Below, piece after piece: positions 18,307-27,093 of a stretch of 64,000 nucleotides of DNA. Position numbers and translations under genes: made by a program. Source of the DNA: Arthrobacter sp. SW1 (lineage in GTDB: Bacteria; Actinomycetota; Actinomycetes; Actinomycetales; Micrococcaceae). Below the pieces are notes generated by a model. It did no database searches. It worked only from the letters and a program-made list of their open reading frames with translations, and was not told the origin of the DNA. Each line of letters opens with the position of its first letter. The first letter of the stretch is position 1. The stretch spans positions 1-64,000 of the forward strand of contig NZ_MJLT01000023.1 in the NCBI RefSeq assembly GCF_001766675.1. The letters are read 5' to 3'.

Positions 18307-19104
18307 TTACTTCAGGGAAAACGAGTCTATCGTGACTGTTGCCACAGGGGCGCCGTCGGTCTTCGAACCACCGGGCTTGATTCCGGCCTTGGCGATCTTT
18401 GCGACATTGTCCAGGCCGCTGGTCACCTTGCCCACGATTGTGTAGCCGCCGGCGGAGTCCGCCGGAATGACCGTGTCTTTGTACACGATGAAGAACTGGT
18501 GCCCGTTGCCGTAGGCGTTGTCGCCGGTGCGGGCGACCGCGATGGTGCCCGCCGGGTACTTGTTGTCCGCGGGCGTGTTTTCCAGCGGCCCCCAGTGGTA
18601 GTCGCTGTCATCGCCCGTATCGGCCGGCTTGGTGCCACCGCACTGTAGGAGCGCGAAGGAGTCCGAGGTAGTGACGCGCGGGCAGAACTTGCCCTTGTAG
18701 TAGCCGGAGTCCGCCAGCGACTTGAAGACTGCGGCGGCCTGCGGGGCCTTGGTGCCGTCGAGGGAGACACCGATTGCCGCGCCGTTGACCCTGAGCTCGC
18801 CGGTGAACGTCTTGCCCGCTGCCGTCTCCGGTTTGGGGATGTCCGGCCCGTTCGACGGCGAGGGGCTGGGGGAGGGGGTGCTCAGCCCGGCCTGGGCTGC
18901 CGCGTATTCGGCTTCCGTGGGATTGGAATTGAAGACGGTGAGCTGCAGGACAACGGCTGCGGCCAGCAGGACGGTACCACCCGCGGTGGCGACGATGTTG
19001 TCGAAGCGGCGCCGTTTGGCTTGTTCCTGCCGCAGATCGCGCTTGGCCTCCATCTGCCGGATGCGCCGTTTGGCTTCACGGGTTTCCCGCGGCCTTGTTG
19101 CCAA
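18307..19104 (-). CDS. membrane-anchored cyclophilin-type peptidylprolyl isomerase
   Basis: A 265-residue protein: a basic cytosolic head rich in Arg/Lys (residues 1-38), one transmembrane helix (about 40-60, IVATAGGTVLLAAAVVLQLTV), a Ser/Pro linker (TPSPSPSPSNGP), and an extracellular cyclophilin domain that interconverts cis and trans proline bonds. Cyclophilin landmarks are GYYKGKFCPRV, FALLQCG, GTIAVART, GNGHQFFIVYKD and VGKVTSGLDNVAKI. The TTG start at 19104 is preceded by a near-perfect AGGAGGA 4 bases upstream; an upstream in-frame ATG lacks such a site. The gene order matches the ppiB-hisS region near relA in other Actinobacteria. It is divergent from hisS. Confidence 0.88.
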   Translation of the reverse strand: MATRPRETREAKRRIRQMEAKRDLRQEQAKRRRFDNIVATAGGTVLLAAAVVLQLTVFNSNPTEAEYAAAQAGLSTPSPSPSPSNGPDIPKPETAAGKTFTGELRVNGAAIGVSLDGTKAPQAAAVFKSLADSGYYKGKFCPRVTTSDSFALLQCGGTKPADTGDDSDYHWGPLENTPADNKYPAGTIAVARTGDNAYGNGHQFFIVYKDTVIPADSAGGYTIVGKVTSGLDNVAKIAKAGIKPGGSKTDGAPVATVTIDSFSLK

Positions 19105-19184
19105 GTGTCCTCCTGCGTGTCTGAACAGCTCCCATGGGTGGCAACCGGCCGGTCCTGCCGCATTGGATGTGCAGGCTCCCGGAC

Positions 19185-19215
19185 GCATAAACTGGCTGCC
19201 GCACATAGTTTATGC
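19185..19215. promoter_or_regulatory. 9-bp inverted repeat between divergent promoters
   Basis: GCATAAACT (19185-19193) and AGTTTATGC (19207-19215) form a perfect inverted repeat with 13 bases between. Each arm contains TAAACT, a plausible -10 hexamer, one reading towards hisS and one towards the cyclophilin gene. It may be a pair of face-to-face promoters or a dimeric regulator site. The rest of the 205-base spacer shows nothing else. Confidence 0.4.
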
Positions 19216-19309
19216 ATGACTGCCTGGACGCAGGCCTGACGCGCCGCCGAAGCGGTGCCGCGTCACGCATCGTCCCGTCACACTCAATCCTTGAGGAGAA
19301 AATTCCACC

Positions 19310-20653
19310 ATGGCACGTACCGCCTCCCTGTCCGGATTCCCCGAGTGGCTTCCCCAGGAGCGGTTGGTGGAACTGCATGTGCTGGACACCCTGCGCCGCG
19401 TCTTCGAGCTTCACGGTTTCTCCTCCATCGAAACCCGCGCCGTCGAAACGGTCGGCCAGCTGCTGCGCAAGGGTGAAATCGACAAGGAGGTCTACGGCCT
19501 CAGCCGCCTCCAGGAGGACGAGGACTCCGCGGGCAACGCCAAGGGCGACCCCAACGCACTTGCCCTGCACTTCGACCTCACCGTCCCCTTTGCCCGGTAC
19601 GTCGTCGAGAACGCCGGCTACCTGACCTTCCCGTTCCGCCGCTACCAGATCCAGAAGGTCTGGCGCGGCGAACGCCCGCAGGAAGGCCGTGCCCGCGAAT
19701 TCACCCAGGCGGACATCGATGTGGTGGGCGACGGCGAACTTCCCTTCCGCTACGACGTCGAGATCGCGCTGGTCATCGCAGAGGCCCTCAGCGCGTTGCC
19801 CATCCCGGACTTCCGGCTCCGCATCAACAACCGCAAGCTGGCGGAAGGGTTCTACCGCGGCATCGGCCTGGAGGACACCGCAGGAGTGCTGCGAAGCATC
19901 GACAAGCTGGAGAAGATCGGTGCCGACAAGGTGGCCGAACTGCTCAAGAGCGAGTTGGGTGCCAGCGATGAACAGGCACAGCTTGCCTTGAGCCTCGCGC
20001 AGATCCGCACCGAAGACACCTCCTTCGTGGAGCAGGTGCGTGCCCTGGGTGTCAGCCACGAACTGCTCGAAGAAGGCCTGAGCGAACTGGAGCAGGTCAT
20101 CGACGCCGCCGTCCAGCGCGCACCGGGCAAGGTCCTGGCCGACCTCAGCATCGCCCGCGGCCTTGACTACTACACCGGAACGGTGGTCGAAACCGTCCTC
20201 GTGGGCCACGAACAGCTGGGCTCCATCTGCTCCGGCGGCCGCTACGACGCCCTGGCCCGCAAGGGCAACCGCACATTCCCCGGCGTCGGCCTGTCCATCG
20301 GCGTCACCCGCCTGGTGTCCCGCATCCTCAGCCAGGAGTTCGCCACGGCCAGCCGCTCGGTTCCCACAGCGGTGCTCGTCGCGTTGAACAACGACGACAG
20401 CTGGGCCGCGGCCCAGGATGTTGCTTCGCAGCTGCGGGCCCGCGGAATCTCCACCGAGGTGGCGGCCAAGGCGGAGAAGTTCGGCAAGCAGATCAAGTTC
20501 GCCGACCGCCGCGGGATCCCCTTCGTGTGGTTCACCGACGACGACGGCAAGCACCAGGTCAAGGACATCCGCAGCGGCGAACAGGCTGATGCGGATCCGG
20601 CCAGCTGGAGCCCGCCGGCCGAAGACCTGACCGTCCGCATCACCACCGCGTAG
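19310..20653 (+). CDS. hisS: histidine-tRNA ligase, atypical type
   Basis: A 447-residue class II aminoacyl-tRNA synthetase charging tRNA-His. Motif 2 reads KVWRGERPQEGRAREFTQADIDVVG, and the histidine-specific signature is RGLDYYTGTVVE. Two features differ from the common bacterial enzyme: the N-terminus lacks the usual RG-(T/M)-(Q/H)-D-(I/L)-LP opening, having GFPEWLPQERLVE instead, and the motif around residues 84-93 is LHFDLTVPFARYV, closer to the eukaryotic/archaeal form (LRYDLTVPFARY). The anticodon-binding domain (about 345-430) ends VKDIRSGEQADADP. The ATG start is preceded by TTGAGGAGAAAA. No T-box leader is visible. Function is confident; the lineage is unusual. Confidence 0.93.
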   Translation: MARTASLSGFPEWLPQERLVELHVLDTLRRVFELHGFSSIETRAVETVGQLLRKGEIDKEVYGLSRLQEDEDSAGNAKGDPNALALHFDLTVPFARYVVENAGYLTFPFRRYQIQKVWRGERPQEGRAREFTQADIDVVGDGELPFRYDVEIALVIAEALSALPIPDFRLRINNRKLAEGFYRGIGLEDTAGVLRSIDKLEKIGADKVAELLKSELGASDEQAQLALSLAQIRTEDTSFVEQVRALGVSHELLEEGLSELEQVIDAAVQRAPGKVLADLSIARGLDYYTGTVVETVLVGHEQLGSICSGGRYDALARKGNRTFPGVGLSIGVTRLVSRILSQEFATASRSVPTAVLVALNNDDSWAAAQDVASQLRARGISTEVAAKAEKFGKQIKFADRRGIPFVWFTDDDGKHQVKDIRSGEQADADPASWSPPAEDLTVRITTA

Positions 20654-20667
20654 GCAGCGCGGCGGCG

Positions 20668-21957
20668 ATGGCGAACAATGCAGGCGGCACATTGGCCCGG
20701 CGCCTCGGCACCGTGGACGCCGTCACCATCGGCCTCGGCTCGATGATCGGAGCGGGGGTGTTCGCGGCGTTCACGCCCGCTGCGCAGTCCGCGGGCGCCG
20801 GCCTCCTGGTCGGCCTGGTGATCGCTGCGGTCGTGGCGTACTGCAACGCAACCTCTTCCGCACAGCTCGCCGCGGCGTACCCGTCGTCCGGCGGGACCTA
20901 CCTTTACGGGCGGCAGCAGCTGGGGGAGTGGCCCGGCTTCCTGGCCGGCTGGGGCTTCGTGATCGGAAAGACGGCGAGCAGCGCCGCCATGGCCCTGACT
21001 TTCGCCGCCTATCTCGCGCCGGAAGGCTGGGAGCGGCCGCTGGCCATCGCAGCGGTACTCGGACTGGCCGCCGTCAACTACCGCGGCGTGACCCGAACCG
21101 CCCGGCTGGCGCGGATCATCGTTGCCGCCGTCCTCGCGGTGCTGCTGCTGATCATCGCCGCCTGCTTTTCCGCAGCCGGAAACTCCGGCGCGGGCCTGGG
21201 CAGGATGTTCGACGGCGGCACGAACGGCGGCCTCTTCGACGGCGGCTGGTATGGCATCCTGCAGTCCGCCGGCCTGCTGTTCTTCGCCTTCGCCGGCTAC
21301 GCCCGCATCGCGACCATGGGCGAAGAAGTCATCCGCCCCGAGCGCACCATTCCGCGGGCAATCATCATCTCCCTCGGCATCGCGGTTGTCCTGTACGCGG
21401 CAGTTGCCACCGGAATCCTTTCGGTGCTCGGCCCGCACGGAGTGGCCGGAACTCCCACCCCCTTGGCCGCGGCCGTCGCGGAAAGCGGCTGGAGCTGGCT
21501 GGTTCCGTTCGTCTCGATCGGCGCGGCGCTGGCCGCGCTGGGCGCCCTGCTCGCCTTGATCGCCGGCATCGGCCGCACCACCCTCGCCATGGCCCGCGAC
21601 GCCGAACTCCCGATCTGGCTCGCGGCCGTCCATCCCCGCTTCAAGGTGCCGCACCGCGCGGAAGTGGCCCTCGCCGTCGTCGTCTGCCTGGTCATTGCGG
21701 TGGCGGACCTGCGCGGGGCGATCGGCTTCTCCTCCTTCGGCGTGCTGCTCTACTACCTGGTGGCGAACCTCGCCGCCTTCACGCAGGACAACGCGCAACG
21801 CCGCTTCCCGAAGGCCCTCCAGGTGCTGGGCGCGGCGGCGTGCGTGCTGCTGGTGGCGACCCTTCCGCCGTCGTCCCTGATCGCCGGCGCGGCCGTGTTC
21901 GCGGCTGGAATCCTGTACCGGTTGCTGCGGCTCCGCTTCGCCGCCGCACGTTCCTGA
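20668..21957 (+). CDS. APC family amino acid permease
   Basis: A 429-residue integral membrane protein with about 12 hydrophobic helices, matching the amino acid-polyamine-organocation superfamily. The first helix carries the substrate-binding GLGSMIGAGVFAAF, and helix 3 onwards shows SSGGTYLYGRQQLGEWPGFLAGW; the central FAFAGYARIATMGEEVIRPERTIPRAI segment is typical of the family. It probably takes up an amino acid or related amine, but the substrate cannot be predicted. It starts 14 bases after hisS with only a weak ribosome site, so it is likely read from the hisS transcript, although no functional link to histidine is evident. Confidence 0.88.
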   Translation: MANNAGGTLARRLGTVDAVTIGLGSMIGAGVFAAFTPAAQSAGAGLLVGLVIAAVVAYCNATSSAQLAAAYPSSGGTYLYGRQQLGEWPGFLAGWGFVIGKTASSAAMALTFAAYLAPEGWERPLAIAAVLGLAAVNYRGVTRTARLARIIVAAVLAVLLLIIAACFSAAGNSGAGLGRMFDGGTNGGLFDGGWYGILQSAGLLFFAFAGYARIATMGEEVIRPERTIPRAIIISLGIAVVLYAAVATGILSVLGPHGVAGTPTPLAAAVAESGWSWLVPFVSIGAALAALGALLALIAGIGRTTLAMARDAELPIWLAAVHPRFKVPHRAEVALAVVVCLVIAVADLRGAIGFSSFGVLLYYLVANLAAFTQDNAQRRFPKALQVLGAAACVLLVATLPPSSLIAGAAVFAAGILYRLLRLRFAAARS

Positions 21958-21967
21958 GCCCCGATCC

Positions 21968-21988
21968 CGGGCAGTGGCGATCTGCCCG
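21968..21988 (+). terminator. possible weak terminator hairpin after the permease gene
   Basis: A 7-bp perfect stem (CGGGCAG/CTGCCCG) with a 7-base loop, 10 bases after the permease stop and before the putative aspS -10 box (TAAACT at 22001-22006). No U-run. Confidence 0.35.
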
Positions 21989-22059
21989 CATCCGGGCGGG
22001 TAAACTCAAACGGGATCGTTTCGCCACGATCGGCCGAAAATCATGCTGAAAGGAATGCT

Positions 22060-23847
22060 GTGCTGCGCACACATGACCTCGGATCGCTGCGTTCCGAGCA
22101 CATTGGACAGACCGTTACCCTGGCAGGCTGGGTGGGCCGCCGCCGTGACCACGGTGGTGTGGCCTTCGTCGACCTGCGTGACGCTTCCGGTGTCGCCCAG
22201 GTGGTCGTCCGCGAAGAAGAGGTCTTCCACGGACTCCGCAACGAGTACGTCCTCCAGGTGATCGGCACGGTCGAGAAGCGCCCGGAAGGCAACGAAAATC
22301 CGGCCCTCGCCACGGGTGAGATCGAGGTCATCGCCGAAAAGGTGGTGATCCTGAACACCTCGGACCCGCTGCCGTTCCAGATCGACGAGCACGTGGAGGT
22401 CGGCGAGGAAGCGCGCCTCAAGCACCGCTACCTGGACCTTCGCCGTCCGGGCCCGGCCCGCAACTTGCGCCTGCGTTCCGAAGCGAACCGCGTGGCCCGT
22501 GAACTGCTGCACCAGCAGGGCTTCGTGGAGATCGAGACCCCCACCCTGACGCGTTCGACGCCGGAAGGCGCCCGCGACTTCGTGGTCCCCGCGCGCCTTG
22601 CGCCGGGCTCCTGGTACGCGCTTCCGCAGTCCCCGCAGCTCTTCAAGCAGCTCCTGCAGGTGGGCGGCTTCGAGAAGTACTACCAGATTGCCCGCTGCTA
22701 CCGTGACGAGGACTTCCGCGCCGACCGCCAGCCGGAATTCACCCAGCTGGACATCGAGGCCAGCTTCGTGGAGCAGGATGACATCATCGCGCTCGGCGAA
22801 GCCCTGGTGAAGGCCCTCTGGCAGCTGATCGACGTCGAGGTCCCCACTCCGATCCGCCGCATGACCTACTGGGAAGCCATGGCCAAGTACGGTTCGGACA
22901 AGCCGGACCTGCGCTTCGGCCTGGAGCTGACCGAGCTCACCGAATTCTTCAAGGACACCAACTTCGGTGTCTTCAAGGCCCCCTACGTGGGCGCCGTCGT
23001 CATGCCCGGCGGGGCCTCCCAGCCGCGCCGCACGCTGGACGCCTGGCAGGAATGGGCCAAGCAGCGCGGTGCCAAGGGCCTGGCCTACGTCCTGTACAAG
23101 GAAGACGGCGAACTCGCCGGTCCCGTGGCGAAGAACCTGACCGACGCCGAACGCGCAGGACTGGCCGACGCCGTCGGTGCCAAGCCCGGCGACTGCATCT
23201 TCTTCGCTGCCGGCGAGGCAAGCCCGTCGCGTGCGCTGCTCGGCGCCGCACGCGTGGAGATCGGCCACCGCACCGGACTGATCGACCCCAAGGACTGGGC
23301 GTTCGTGTGGATCGTGGACGCCCCGATGTTCGAACCCGCGGCGCAGGCCACCGCATCCGGCGACGTCGCTCTGGGCCACTCGGCCTGGACTGCAGTGCAC
23401 CACGCCTTCACTTCGCCGAAGCCCGAGTTCCTGGACACCTTCGACGAGAACCCGGAAGCGGCCCTGGCCTACGCGTACGACATCGTCTGCAACGGCAACG
23501 AAATCGGCGGCGGCTCCATCCGTATCCACCAGAGCGACGTGCAGGAACGCGTCTTCAAGGTCATGGGCATCAGCCACGAGGAAGCGCAGGAGAAATTCGG
23601 CTTCCTGCTGGAGGGCTTCAAGTATGGCGCTCCTCCGCACGGCGGCATCGCCCTCGGCTGGGACCGTGTGGTGTCCCTGCTGGCCGGCGTCGACTCGATC
23701 CGCGACGTCATCGCCTTCCCGAAGTCCGGTGGCGGCTACGACCCCTTGACCGCTGCACCCGCGCCGATCACGGCCCAGCAGCGCAAGGAAGCCGGCGTGG
23801 ACTTCAAACCGGAGGCCAAGCCGCAGGCCACTCCGCCTGCCGAATAG
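22060..23847 (+). CDS. aspS: aspartate-tRNA ligase
   Basis: A 595-residue bacterial-type AspRS: N-terminal OB-fold anticodon domain (residues 1 to about 105, [19 protein letters not shown]), a class II catalytic core (motif 2 [23 protein letters not shown] in two parts, motif 3 GIALGWDRV), and the large bacterial GAD insertion (about 290-420). In many Actinobacteria this enzyme also charges tRNA-Asn, with repair by GatCAB; whether that holds here cannot be read from the window. The GTG start is preceded by AAAGGAA. A TAAACT -10-like box sits about 55 bases upstream. A hairpin terminator follows. Confidence 0.96.
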   Translation: MLRTHDLGSLRSEHIGQTVTLAGWVGRRRDHGGVAFVDLRDASGVAQVVVREEEVFHGLRNEYVLQVIGTVEKRPEGNENPALATGEIEVIAEKVVILNTSDPLPFQIDEHVEVGEEARLKHRYLDLRRPGPARNLRLRSEANRVARELLHQQGFVEIETPTLTRSTPEGARDFVVPARLAPGSWYALPQSPQLFKQLLQVGGFEKYYQIARCYRDEDFRADRQPEFTQLDIEASFVEQDDIIALGEALVKALWQLIDVEVPTPIRRMTYWEAMAKYGSDKPDLRFGLELTELTEFFKDTNFGVFKAPYVGAVVMPGGASQPRRTLDAWQEWAKQRGAKGLAYVLYKEDGELAGPVAKNLTDAERAGLADAVGAKPGDCIFFAAGEASPSRALLGAARVEIGHRTGLIDPKDWAFVWIVDAPMFEPAAQATASGDVALGHSAWTAVHHAFTSPKPEFLDTFDENPEAALAYAYDIVCNGNEIGGGSIRIHQSDVQERVFKVMGISHEEAQEKFGFLLEGFKYGAPPHGGIALGWDRVVSLLAGVDSIRDVIAFPKSGGGYDPLTAAPAPITAQQRKEAGVDFKPEAKPQATPPAE

Positions 23848-23859
23848 CGAGCATCACGG

Positions 23860-23896
23860 CTCCCCGTCCCGCGTGCTGCGGGGCGGGGAGTCTTTC
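23860..23896 (+). terminator. intrinsic terminator after aspS
   Basis: A 13-bp stem with one G-U pair (23860-23872 with 23878-23890), loop GTGCT, followed by a T-rich tract (TCTTTCTTT). It lies 12 bases after the aspS stop. Confidence 0.8.
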
Positions 23897-23915
23897 TTTG
23901 ACGAAGGAGGGGCTG

Positions 23916-24719
23916 ATGGCAGTGGAATCCGCAGCGGTTGCTTCCGGCCTGCTGGAAGAGCTCATGGACCTGGCATGGCCTGCTCCGGAGCACGAGGAGC
24001 TGAACGGCTGGGTGATGCGGTCCGCCGGCGGCGTGACCCAGCGCGCCAATTCCGTGTGGCCGCGCGGCGTGGCCGATGATCCGGCTGCCGCACTCAACGC
24101 GGCCGCTATGTGGTACCGGCTCCGGCGGCAGCCGTTGATCTTCCAGCTCTTCGATGACCCCCGGTACGCGGAGCTGAACGCCTTGCTCGATGCGCGGCGC
24201 TTCACCCGGCAATCGGAGACGCTCCTCATGACCCGCTCCGCGGCGGAGCTTCCCGCTGGCCAGGGAGGCGGCGTGGAGATCACCGGCTCACCGTCGGAGG
24301 AATGGCTGCGCCTGTGGTGGTCGGTGGACGGCCGCGGCGGCGCGGCTGAACTTGAGATTGCCCGCCGTATCCTCTCCGGCTGCCCCTCGCTCTACGCGAT
24401 GGTGAGGGACGACGACGACGCCCCCGCCGCCGTCGGGCGCCTCGCCTTGCCGGCCGGTATCGGGGTTAAGGGTACCGCCCGCTGGGGCGGGTTGTACTGC
24501 ATGGCGACCTCGGCGGAACACCGCCGCCGTGGGTTCGCCCGGCGGGTCCTGGCCGCATTGCTCACAGCAGGCGCGGGGGAGGGCGTGCAGGATTTCTGGC
24601 TCATGGTGACCGCCGGCAACCTCGGCGCGCAGGCACTATATGCCGGCGCCGGTTTCGAGGAGCAGGGCCGCTACCTGTACCGGCAGGCACCGCTGCAGCG
24701 CGCACTGAGTGGCTGCTGA
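23916..24719 (+). CDS. GNAT family N-acetyltransferase
   Basis: A 267-residue protein whose C-terminal half (about 130-260) is a GNAT acetyltransferase fold, with the acetyl-CoA pyrophosphate loop in SAEHRRRGFARRVLAALL and the terminal NLGAQALYAGAGFEEQGRYLYR typical of the family. The N-terminal half (NGWVMRSAGGVTQRANSVWP) is found in a subfamily of actinobacterial GNAT proteins. The substrate is unknown. The ATG at 23916 has an excellent GAAGGAGGG ribosome site 5 bases upstream. It follows the aspS terminator, so it needs its own promoter or read-through, and converges on the acVLRF1 gene 25 bases on. Confidence 0.85.
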   Translation: MAVESAAVASGLLEELMDLAWPAPEHEELNGWVMRSAGGVTQRANSVWPRGVADDPAAALNAAAMWYRLRRQPLIFQLFDDPRYAELNALLDARRFTRQSETLLMTRSAAELPAGQGGGVEITGSPSEEWLRLWWSVDGRGGAAELEIARRILSGCPSLYAMVRDDDDAPAAVGRLALPAGIGVKGTARWGGLYCMATSAEHRRRGFARRVLAALLTAGAGEGVQDFWLMVTAGNLGAQALYAGAGFEEQGRYLYRQAPLQRALSGC

Positions 24720-24744
24720 TATCCGAGGCAGCTGCCACGGGTGC

Positions 24745-25404
24745 CTACGCCGGATCAGTCACCAGGATCCGGATCGAACACGCATCCGCGGCAGCCTGCT
24801 TGAGGACGGTGGTGTTCGGATCGGGCACGGCCATGAACGGCAGCCTGGGACGCCGTGCGAAGTCCCGAAGCGCCGGATCCTCCAGCGCCGCTGCAGCCAA
24901 GGCCGCATCGCCGCCCGGCAGGACGTACTCCACGGAGTGTCCCGGGAAAACTGCTGCCGCCTGCGCCGCGACCGTGGAAACCAAGGCGTCGGCCTGGTTG
25001 GCGCGGCGCCGCGCGTACCGTTGCTGTGAGCTGCCGCCGGCCGCGGAACGGGACTGCACGTAGCGGCTTCCGCTCTTGGACGCCAGGAGCCGCCCGCCGC
25101 TCGCCACACCCACGGCGTAACCACCCCGCCGCACCAGCACGATGCCGATCTTCCGTTCCTGGGAAGCGAGCGAGGCCAAACGCTCCACGTCGTCCGCCCC
25201 GCGCCCCGGCCGGCCGTCGTCGGGCCATGGCGGCTGGAGCAAAGCAGTGGCGCCGTCTGCGGCACGGAGCAGCAAGCCGCCGTCGTGCGGTTCCTCCACG
25301 GGATGCCCGTGGCTGGCGGCGAAGCGCTGCACCCACCCGGCAAGCCGGCCCGCGGACACGAAGGCAGTCCGGGAGGGCGCTCCCTTTGAAGGGGTCCTGT
25401 CCAC
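24745..25404 (-). CDS. acVLRF1-type peptidyl-tRNA hydrolase (ribosome rescue)
   Basis: A 219-residue protein of the actinobacterial Vms1-like release factor (VLRF1) family. The signature is residues 119-134, SRSAAGGSSQQRYARR, carrying the catalytic glutamine region (Q127/Q128), preceded by YAVGVASGGRLLASKSGSRYVQ. In eukaryotes, VLRF1 proteins (Vms1/ANKZF1) cut the peptide from peptidyl-tRNA stuck on split 60S subunits; by family knowledge the bacterial version acts in ribosome rescue. The GTG at 25404 has AGGAGG 7 bases upstream, favoured over an in-frame ATG at 25431 without one. It is divergent from rarA with 42 bases between start codons, so the promoters must overlap. Confidence 0.75.
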   Translation of the reverse strand: MDRTPSKGAPSRTAFVSAGRLAGWVQRFAASHGHPVEEPHDGGLLLRAADGATALLQPPWPDDGRPGRGADDVERLASLASQERKIGIVLVRRGGYAVGVASGGRLLASKSGSRYVQSRSAAGGSSQQRYARRRANQADALVSTVAAQAAAVFPGHSVEYVLPGGDAALAAAALEDPALRDFARRPRLPFMAVPDPNTTVLKQAAADACSIRILVTDPA

Positions 25405-25446
25405 CGTGATGCCTCCTTTGCCGCAATCCATGAGTAGCCTAGTCGG

Positions 25447-26886
25447 GTGGAAGATCTCTTTGGTTCCGGCGGCAGCGGGGACGACTCCGATGACCGCGAC
25501 CCGGGCCAGGACACAAGCAGCGGCCGCCAGGCCCCGCCGCTTGCAGTCCGCATGCGCCCGAAGAACCTCGACGAGGTCGTTGGGCAGCAGCACCTCCTCG
25601 GCCAGGGCTCCCCGTTGCGCCAGCTTGCGGCGGGAGCCGAGGCCGCCGGTCCCGCGGGGCCCAGTTCGGTCCTGCTGTGGGGACCGCCGGGCACAGGCAA
25701 AACCACGCTCGCCCATGTGATCGCGCGCGGCCCGGGCCGGAAGTTCGTCGAACTGTCCGCCATCACTGCCGGCGTCCGCGATGTCCGCCGCGTGATGGAC
25801 GAAGCCCTCACGGCGCGGGATCTCTACAAGACCACGACGGTGCTTTTCCTGGACGAGATCCACCGCTTCAACAAGGCCCAGCAGGATGCCCTGCTGCCCG
25901 GAGTCGAGAACCGCTGGGTGGTGCTGGTAGCCGCCACCACGGAGAACCCTTCCTTCTCCGTGGTCTCTCCGCTGCTCTCGCGCTCCCTGCTGCTGACCCT
26001 CAAGCCGCTCACGGACCGGGACATCGAAGGGCTCCTGCTGCGGGCGGTCAGCGATCCCCGTGGCCTGGGCGGCGCCGTCGAACTCAGCCCCGAAGCGCTT
26101 GAACACCTCGTCCGGCTCTCCGCCGGGGACGCCCGCCGGGCGCTGACCGCGCTGGAAGCAGCCGCCGGTGTCGCCTTCGGTGACCGCCATGACCACCCGA
26201 AAGACACCGACGACGGCGGCAGCGAGCCAGCTGCCGACACGGACGCGCCGCTCGTCGTCGAACTTCGCCACACCGAACGCGCGCTGGATTCCGCAGCCGT
26301 CCGCTATGACCGGGCGGGGGACCAGCACTACGACGTTGCCAGCGCTTTCATCAAGTCCATCAGGGGCTCGGACGTCGATGCTTCCCTGCATTACCTCGCG
26401 CGCATGCTGGAGGCCGGCGAAGATCCACGCTTCATCGCCCGCCGGATCGTGATCTCAGCTTCCGAGGACATCGGCATGGCCGACCCCACCGCGCTGCAGA
26501 CCGCCGTCGCGGCCGCGCAGGCGGTGCAGCTCATCGGCATGCCGGAGGGCCGGATCATCCTCGCCGAGGCGGTGGTCCACCTGGCCACGGCGCCAAAGTC
26601 CAATGCCGCCTACATGGGCATCAACGCAGCCATCGCGGACGTCCGGGCCGGGCTTGGCAGCGGAATCCCGATGCACCTGCGCGATGCCCATTACCAAGGT
26701 GCCAAGGGCCTGGGGCACGGCCAAGGCTACAAGTACGCCCACGACGCGCCCCATGGCGTGGCTACCCAGCAGTACCCGCCGGACGACCTGGTGGGCAAGG
26801 ACTACTACAAGCCGACGGCCAACGGCGCCGAGCGGGACATCGCGCCCCGGCTGGAGAAGCTGCGCCGCATCATCCGGGGGAAGTAG
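25447..26886 (+). CDS. rarA: replication-associated recombination protein RarA (MgsA)
   Basis: A 479-residue AAA+ ATPase that acts at stalled replication forks. Motifs: [16 protein letters not shown] opening, Walker [13 protein letters not shown], Walker [19 protein letters not shown], sensor 1 ATTENPSF, then the C-terminal tetramerisation domain with [27 protein letters not shown] and [15 protein letters not shown] segment rich in Asp/Gly (about residues 240-265, [19 protein letters not shown]) interrupts the lid region and looks like a disordered insertion. GTG start. The place between a release factor gene and rpsD/alaS matches other Micrococcales. Confidence 0.93.
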   Translation: MEDLFGSGGSGDDSDDRDPGQDTSSGRQAPPLAVRMRPKNLDEVVGQQHLLGQGSPLRQLAAGAEAAGPAGPSSVLLWGPPGTGKTTLAHVIARGPGRKFVELSAITAGVRDVRRVMDEALTARDLYKTTTVLFLDEIHRFNKAQQDALLPGVENRWVVLVAATTENPSFSVVSPLLSRSLLLTLKPLTDRDIEGLLLRAVSDPRGLGGAVELSPEALEHLVRLSAGDARRALTALEAAAGVAFGDRHDHPKDTDDGGSEPAADTDAPLVVELRHTERALDSAAVRYDRAGDQHYDVASAFIKSIRGSDVDASLHYLARMLEAGEDPRFIARRIVISASEDIGMADPTALQTAVAAAQAVQLIGMPEGRIILAEAVVHLATAPKSNAAYMGINAAIADVRAGLGSGIPMHLRDAHYQGAKGLGHGQGYKYAHDAPHGVATQQYPPDDLVGKDYYKPTANGAERDIAPRLEKLRRIIRGK

Positions 26887-26918
26887 CTTCCGGAGGGAAG
26901 GGCGCCAGGCCCGCGGGA

Positions 26919-26927
26919 TGCTAGGAT
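26919..26927 (+). promoter_or_regulatory. probable extended -10 promoter for rpsD
   Basis: TGCTAGGAT is a TGn-extended -10 element 33 bases after the rarA stop. Transcription from here would give rpsD a leader of about 160 bases. No good -35 box, as is often the case with extended -10 promoters. Confidence 0.4.
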
Positions 26928-26944
26928 GGATGTTTGTCTGGCAT

Positions 26945-27055
26945 GGTCCGGGCGCAATCCCTTGAAGACTTCCCTGGAAGTTCCTTGATGGAGCTGTGCC
27001 GCGGACCCAGTAGCAAAAGGCAGCGGTTGGCCGATGCTCTCCCACATGGAGGCCA
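26945..27055 (+). promoter_or_regulatory. structured 5' leader of rpsD, candidate S4 autoregulatory site
   Basis: Three helices can be drawn: an outer stem GGTCCG (26945-26950) with CGGACC (27002-27007); a small hairpin ACTTC/GAAGT (26968-26972 with 27077 excluded, right arm 26977-26981) inside it; and TGGCC (27028-27032) with GGCCA (27051-27055). S4 is known to repress its own operon through leader RNA in other bacteria. This leader's structure is drawn by eye and its S4 binding is an inference. Confidence 0.35.
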
Positions 27056-27093
27056 GTAACACCATCACACCGCAGTAATTTGGAAGGACACAA

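Noticed and set aside
19105..19309. T-box leader ahead of hisS, and likewise aspS and alaS
   Set aside because: No T-box consensus (TGGNACCGCG-type) or terminator/antiterminator pair in these spacers.
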